Shown here piece by piece: positions 41,097-42,757 of a stretch of 42,757 bases of DNA. How positions within the stretch are numbered: position 1 is the first letter of the stretch; every line of letters begins with the position of its first letter. The position numbers were made by a program, and so were the translations under genes. The notes under the pieces are model-generated. The model did no database searches. It was not told where the DNA came from and saw nothing but the letters and a program-made list of their open reading frames with translations. This stretch comes from Hyphomicrobiaceae bacterium (GTDB taxonomy: Bacteria > Pseudomonadota > Alphaproteobacteria > Rhizobiales > Hyphomicrobiaceae), in the NCBI GenBank assembly GCA_025351355.1, contig JANXWC010000241.1, positions 1 to 42,757 on the forward strand. Direction: 5' to 3'.

Positions 41097-42332
41097 ATGA
41101 ACCGGAGGCTGATTGTGGCCACCGCCGCGCTTGCGACCGTGCTGTCCGCAACCGCAGTTCAGGCCCAGGATACCTGGGTTCTGATGGGGTCTAAAAACGT
41201 TATTCTGAACAAAGACAGCGAGACGATCGATCTGGCGAACGCGCGCGGCAACTATAAGGCCGTACGTCTTGTTGCAAAACGCCGTGGCATCGAGCTCAAC
41301 AACGTCGAAGTCGTCTACAGCAATGGCGCCTCGCACAACGAGAAGCGGACCATCAACCTGCTGGACGGCGAACGCACCCGTGCAATCGACGAGCGCGGCG
41401 ATGGCAAGTTCATCGACAAGATCAATCTGTCGTTCAAGGCACAACCCACCGCCGTCATTCCGGCTGTGATCGAAGTTTATGGTCTGCAGACCGAAGCCGG
41501 TGCGCGCGCATCGCGTCCGACCGGAGCGGCCGCAGCCGCAGCAGCGGGTGCAGCAACCGGCAACGTCTCCGCCTCGGCGACGACGCCGAATGCGGTCAAC
41601 GCCAAGCCCGGCGCCGTTACCGACACCGGCGAAGTCCTGTTCGGCACGCAAGCCGTCGGCTTTGCTGTGGACCGTGACGTCATTCGCGTCGGCGCCGAAG
41701 TAGGCAAGTTCGACAAGATCCGCCTCCGCGTGCTCGACAACGACATCTTCATCAACAGCATCAAGGTCGTTTACTCCAACGGCGAGTCGCAGGAATTGGC
41801 CTACAACGCCGATGCCAAGAAGGACACCAGGACAAAGTGGTTCGACCTCAAGGGCGATCGCTTCATCAAGGAAATCCAGCTCGTCTATCGCGCCCGTCCG
41901 AACTTCCGCGGCCAGGCGTACGTCGAGGTTTACGGCCAGTACGCTGAAGGCTGGCTTGGACCAACTGGCGAAGGCAAAAAGTACAACGGTGGCTTCGTGC
42001 TGCTCGGTGGCCAGACCGCCGGTTTCACCATCGACCGCAACGACATCATCAAGGTCGGCCGTAACGAAGGCGGCTTCAAGCGTATCGAAGTTCGCGTTCG
42101 CGATCAGGCGATCACGTTGTTCGAAGTCCGCGTCGTCTATGGCAATGGCGAAGTCGACATCATCCCGGCCAACCGCACCAAGATTGAAGCTGGTGGCCGC
42201 TTTGGTCCGATTGATCTGAAGGGTGGCACGCGTGTCGTCCAGGAAATCCGTCCGACCTATCGTACGCGCATCTTCCAGCAGGGCGGTGTTGCCCGTGGCC
42301 GCGCCGTCGTGGAGTTCTGGGGTCAACACTGA
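41097..42332 (+). CDS. Secreted protein with three tandem DUF2541-like beta domains
   Basis: The 411-residue product has a signal peptide (MNRRLIVATAALATVLSATAVQAQ) and three copies of a ~100-residue beta-sandwich-like domain at about 27-130, 178-281 and 298-410. Each begins with WVLMGS, VLFGTQ or FVLLGG, contains V(E/K/R)VVY(S/G)NG, and ends with EVYG, EVYGQ or EFWGQ. An Ala/Thr/Asn-rich linker (about 137-175) separates domains 1 and 2. The domain resembles DUF2541 (E. coli YaaI), whose function is not established. Likely location is the periplasm or outside the cell. TAAGGAG six bases before the ATG is a near-ideal ribosome binding site and codon usage is strong, so expression may be high. 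An intrinsic terminator follows. Confidence 0.85.
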   Translation: MNRRLIVATAALATVLSATAVQAQDTWVLMGSKNVILNKDSETIDLANARGNYKAVRLVAKRRGIELNNVEVVYSNGASHNEKRTINLLDGERTRAIDERGDGKFIDKINLSFKAQPTAVIPAVIEVYGLQTEAGARASRPTGAAAAAAAGAATGNVSASATTPNAVNAKPGAVTDTGEVLFGTQAVGFAVDRDVIRVGAEVGKFDKIRLRVLDNDIFINSIKVVYSNGESQELAYNADAKKDTRTKWFDLKGDRFIKEIQLVYRARPNFRGQAYVEVYGQYAEGWLGPTGEGKKYNGGFVLLGGQTAGFTIDRNDIIKVGRNEGGFKRIEVRVRDQAITLFEVRVVYGNGEVDIIPANRTKIEAGGRFGPIDLKGGTRVVQEIRPTYRTRIFQQGGVARGRAVVEFWGQH

Positions 42333-42354
42333 TCTCACGGATTGAATCATCGAG

Positions 42355-42380
42355 ACGGGCACCCATCGGGTGCCCGTTTT
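42355..42380 (+). terminator. Intrinsic terminator of the triple-domain secreted protein gene
   Basis: ACGGGCACCC (42355-42364) and GGGTGCCCGT (42368-42377) form a perfect 10-bp stem with a 3-base loop, followed by TTT. It is 22 bases after the stop codon. Confidence 0.85.
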
Positions 42381-42757
42381 GATTCCTGGCAAGCCTTGCA
42401 AGCCAATCGCGACCACGTCCACGGTTGCATCGCGCTCGCGCGCGAGCGGGACCGGCCCCGAACCCCGCTGGAGGGACGCGTCCTTCCAGACCACCCGCTC
42501 TATTGAAGTAAAAAGTGGGATTCTGGGCGTGGAGCATTCGACGTGTAGGCTGGGTCGCGCACGTGCTTGACCCAACCTAACAAGCAAAAAAGGGATGGGG
42601 TTCGGGAAACGCGTTCCCCGGGCGGGTGTCATGTCGAAGACATGCCTCCGGCATGGCGGCAGCCGGCTCGCGCAGCGACCAGCAGGTAAATCCACGCACG
42701 GTTGCCCGTCGTGGAAATACCAACAAATAAATCACCCGAAGTCCGCGGATTGTCGCC
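42381..42757 (+). other. Gene-free window end with a second hairpin
   Basis: No gene can be supported in these 377 bases. They contain the single repeat element at 42546-42579 and a hairpin at 42691-42715 (TCCACG-ACGG pairing with CCGT-CGTGGA, one bulged base, TTGC loop). An A/T-rich stretch after it (42715-42733) may be part of a promoter for a gene beyond the window. Confidence 0.5.
42546..42579. repeat. REP-like palindromic element, single copy
   Basis: TAGGCTGGGT (42546-42555) and ACCCAACCTA (42570-42579) pair at 9 of 10 positions around a 14-base loop. Bases 42549-42578 match the repeat arm at 5731-5760 at 24 of 30 positions, the differences lying mainly in the loop centre, as expected if the stem is what is conserved. 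Confidence 0.8.

Noticed and set aside
40926-42695. A 589-codon minus-strand open frame opposite the triple-domain secreted protein.
   Set aside because: It is antisense to a well-supported gene and its Asp/Val/Leu-rich translation is the typical shadow of repetitive GC-rich coding sequence.

Overview
The window looks like a chromosomal segment of a GC-rich alphaproteobacterium, most likely of the Hyphomicrobiales (Rhizobiales) type. The evidence is the ihfA-MerR gene pair, a RluD gene divergent from a small membrane protein, the GluRS form, a dsbA-type pair leading into smc, and several small secreted proteins of rhizobial character. Genus cannot be fixed from the sequence. I saw no tRNA or rRNA gene, CRISPR array, insertion sequence or prophage. 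The assignments rest on motifs and remembered families, not on database searches.

Layout. 1-4742: the 3' end of glnA, an AT-rich gene for a membrane protein with a helical-repeat-like body (possibly acquired), a small membrane protein, gltX and an AstE/AspA-type deacylase. 4919-6786: the two subunits of a 3-oxoacid CoA-transferase (scoA, scoB) with a cysteine-rich zinc-ribbon gene between them; a palindromic repeat pair lies inside the 5' part of that gene. 7084-9913: an ion-transporter-superfamily antiporter and a convergent three-gene nitrile hydratase/thiocyanate hydrolase-type operon with a split beta subunit and a His-rich alpha subunit. 10054-14723: a diheme cytochrome, a CBS protein, a DenD-type dehydrogenase, a small secreted protein, ihfA and a MerR regulator. 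14775-15108: two tandem 36-codon genes for the same secreted micropeptide, with their own terminator. 15315-19850: hrpB, a small unknown gene and a cytochrome c'/diheme cytochrome pair.

20125-27297: an ABC exporter, two thioredoxin-fold DsbA-like proteins (one with a Tat signal, one a lipoprotein) and smc. 27680-31678: a TRAP transporter pair whose large subunit carries an out-of-frame internal deletion, a small membrane protein, rluD and a secreted protein. 31678-33866: a hairpin-rich convergent intergenic region and a secreted RTX/DUF4114-like protein. 34157-39276: an alginate-type polysaccharide core on the minus strand (Alg44-like PilZ/membrane fusion protein, Alg8-like synthase, AlgD-like dehydrogenase), without the export, epimerase, lyase or acetylation genes of classical alginate operons. 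39381-42757: an FAD-linked 2-hydroxyacid dehydrogenase, a secreted protein with three DUF2541-like domains, and a second copy of the palindromic repeat.

The most distinctive items are the micropeptide pair (five differences, all synonymous), the minimal c-di-GMP-linked alginate-like locus beside an RTX protein, and the His-tagged three-subunit nitrile hydratase/thiocyanate hydrolase-like operon.
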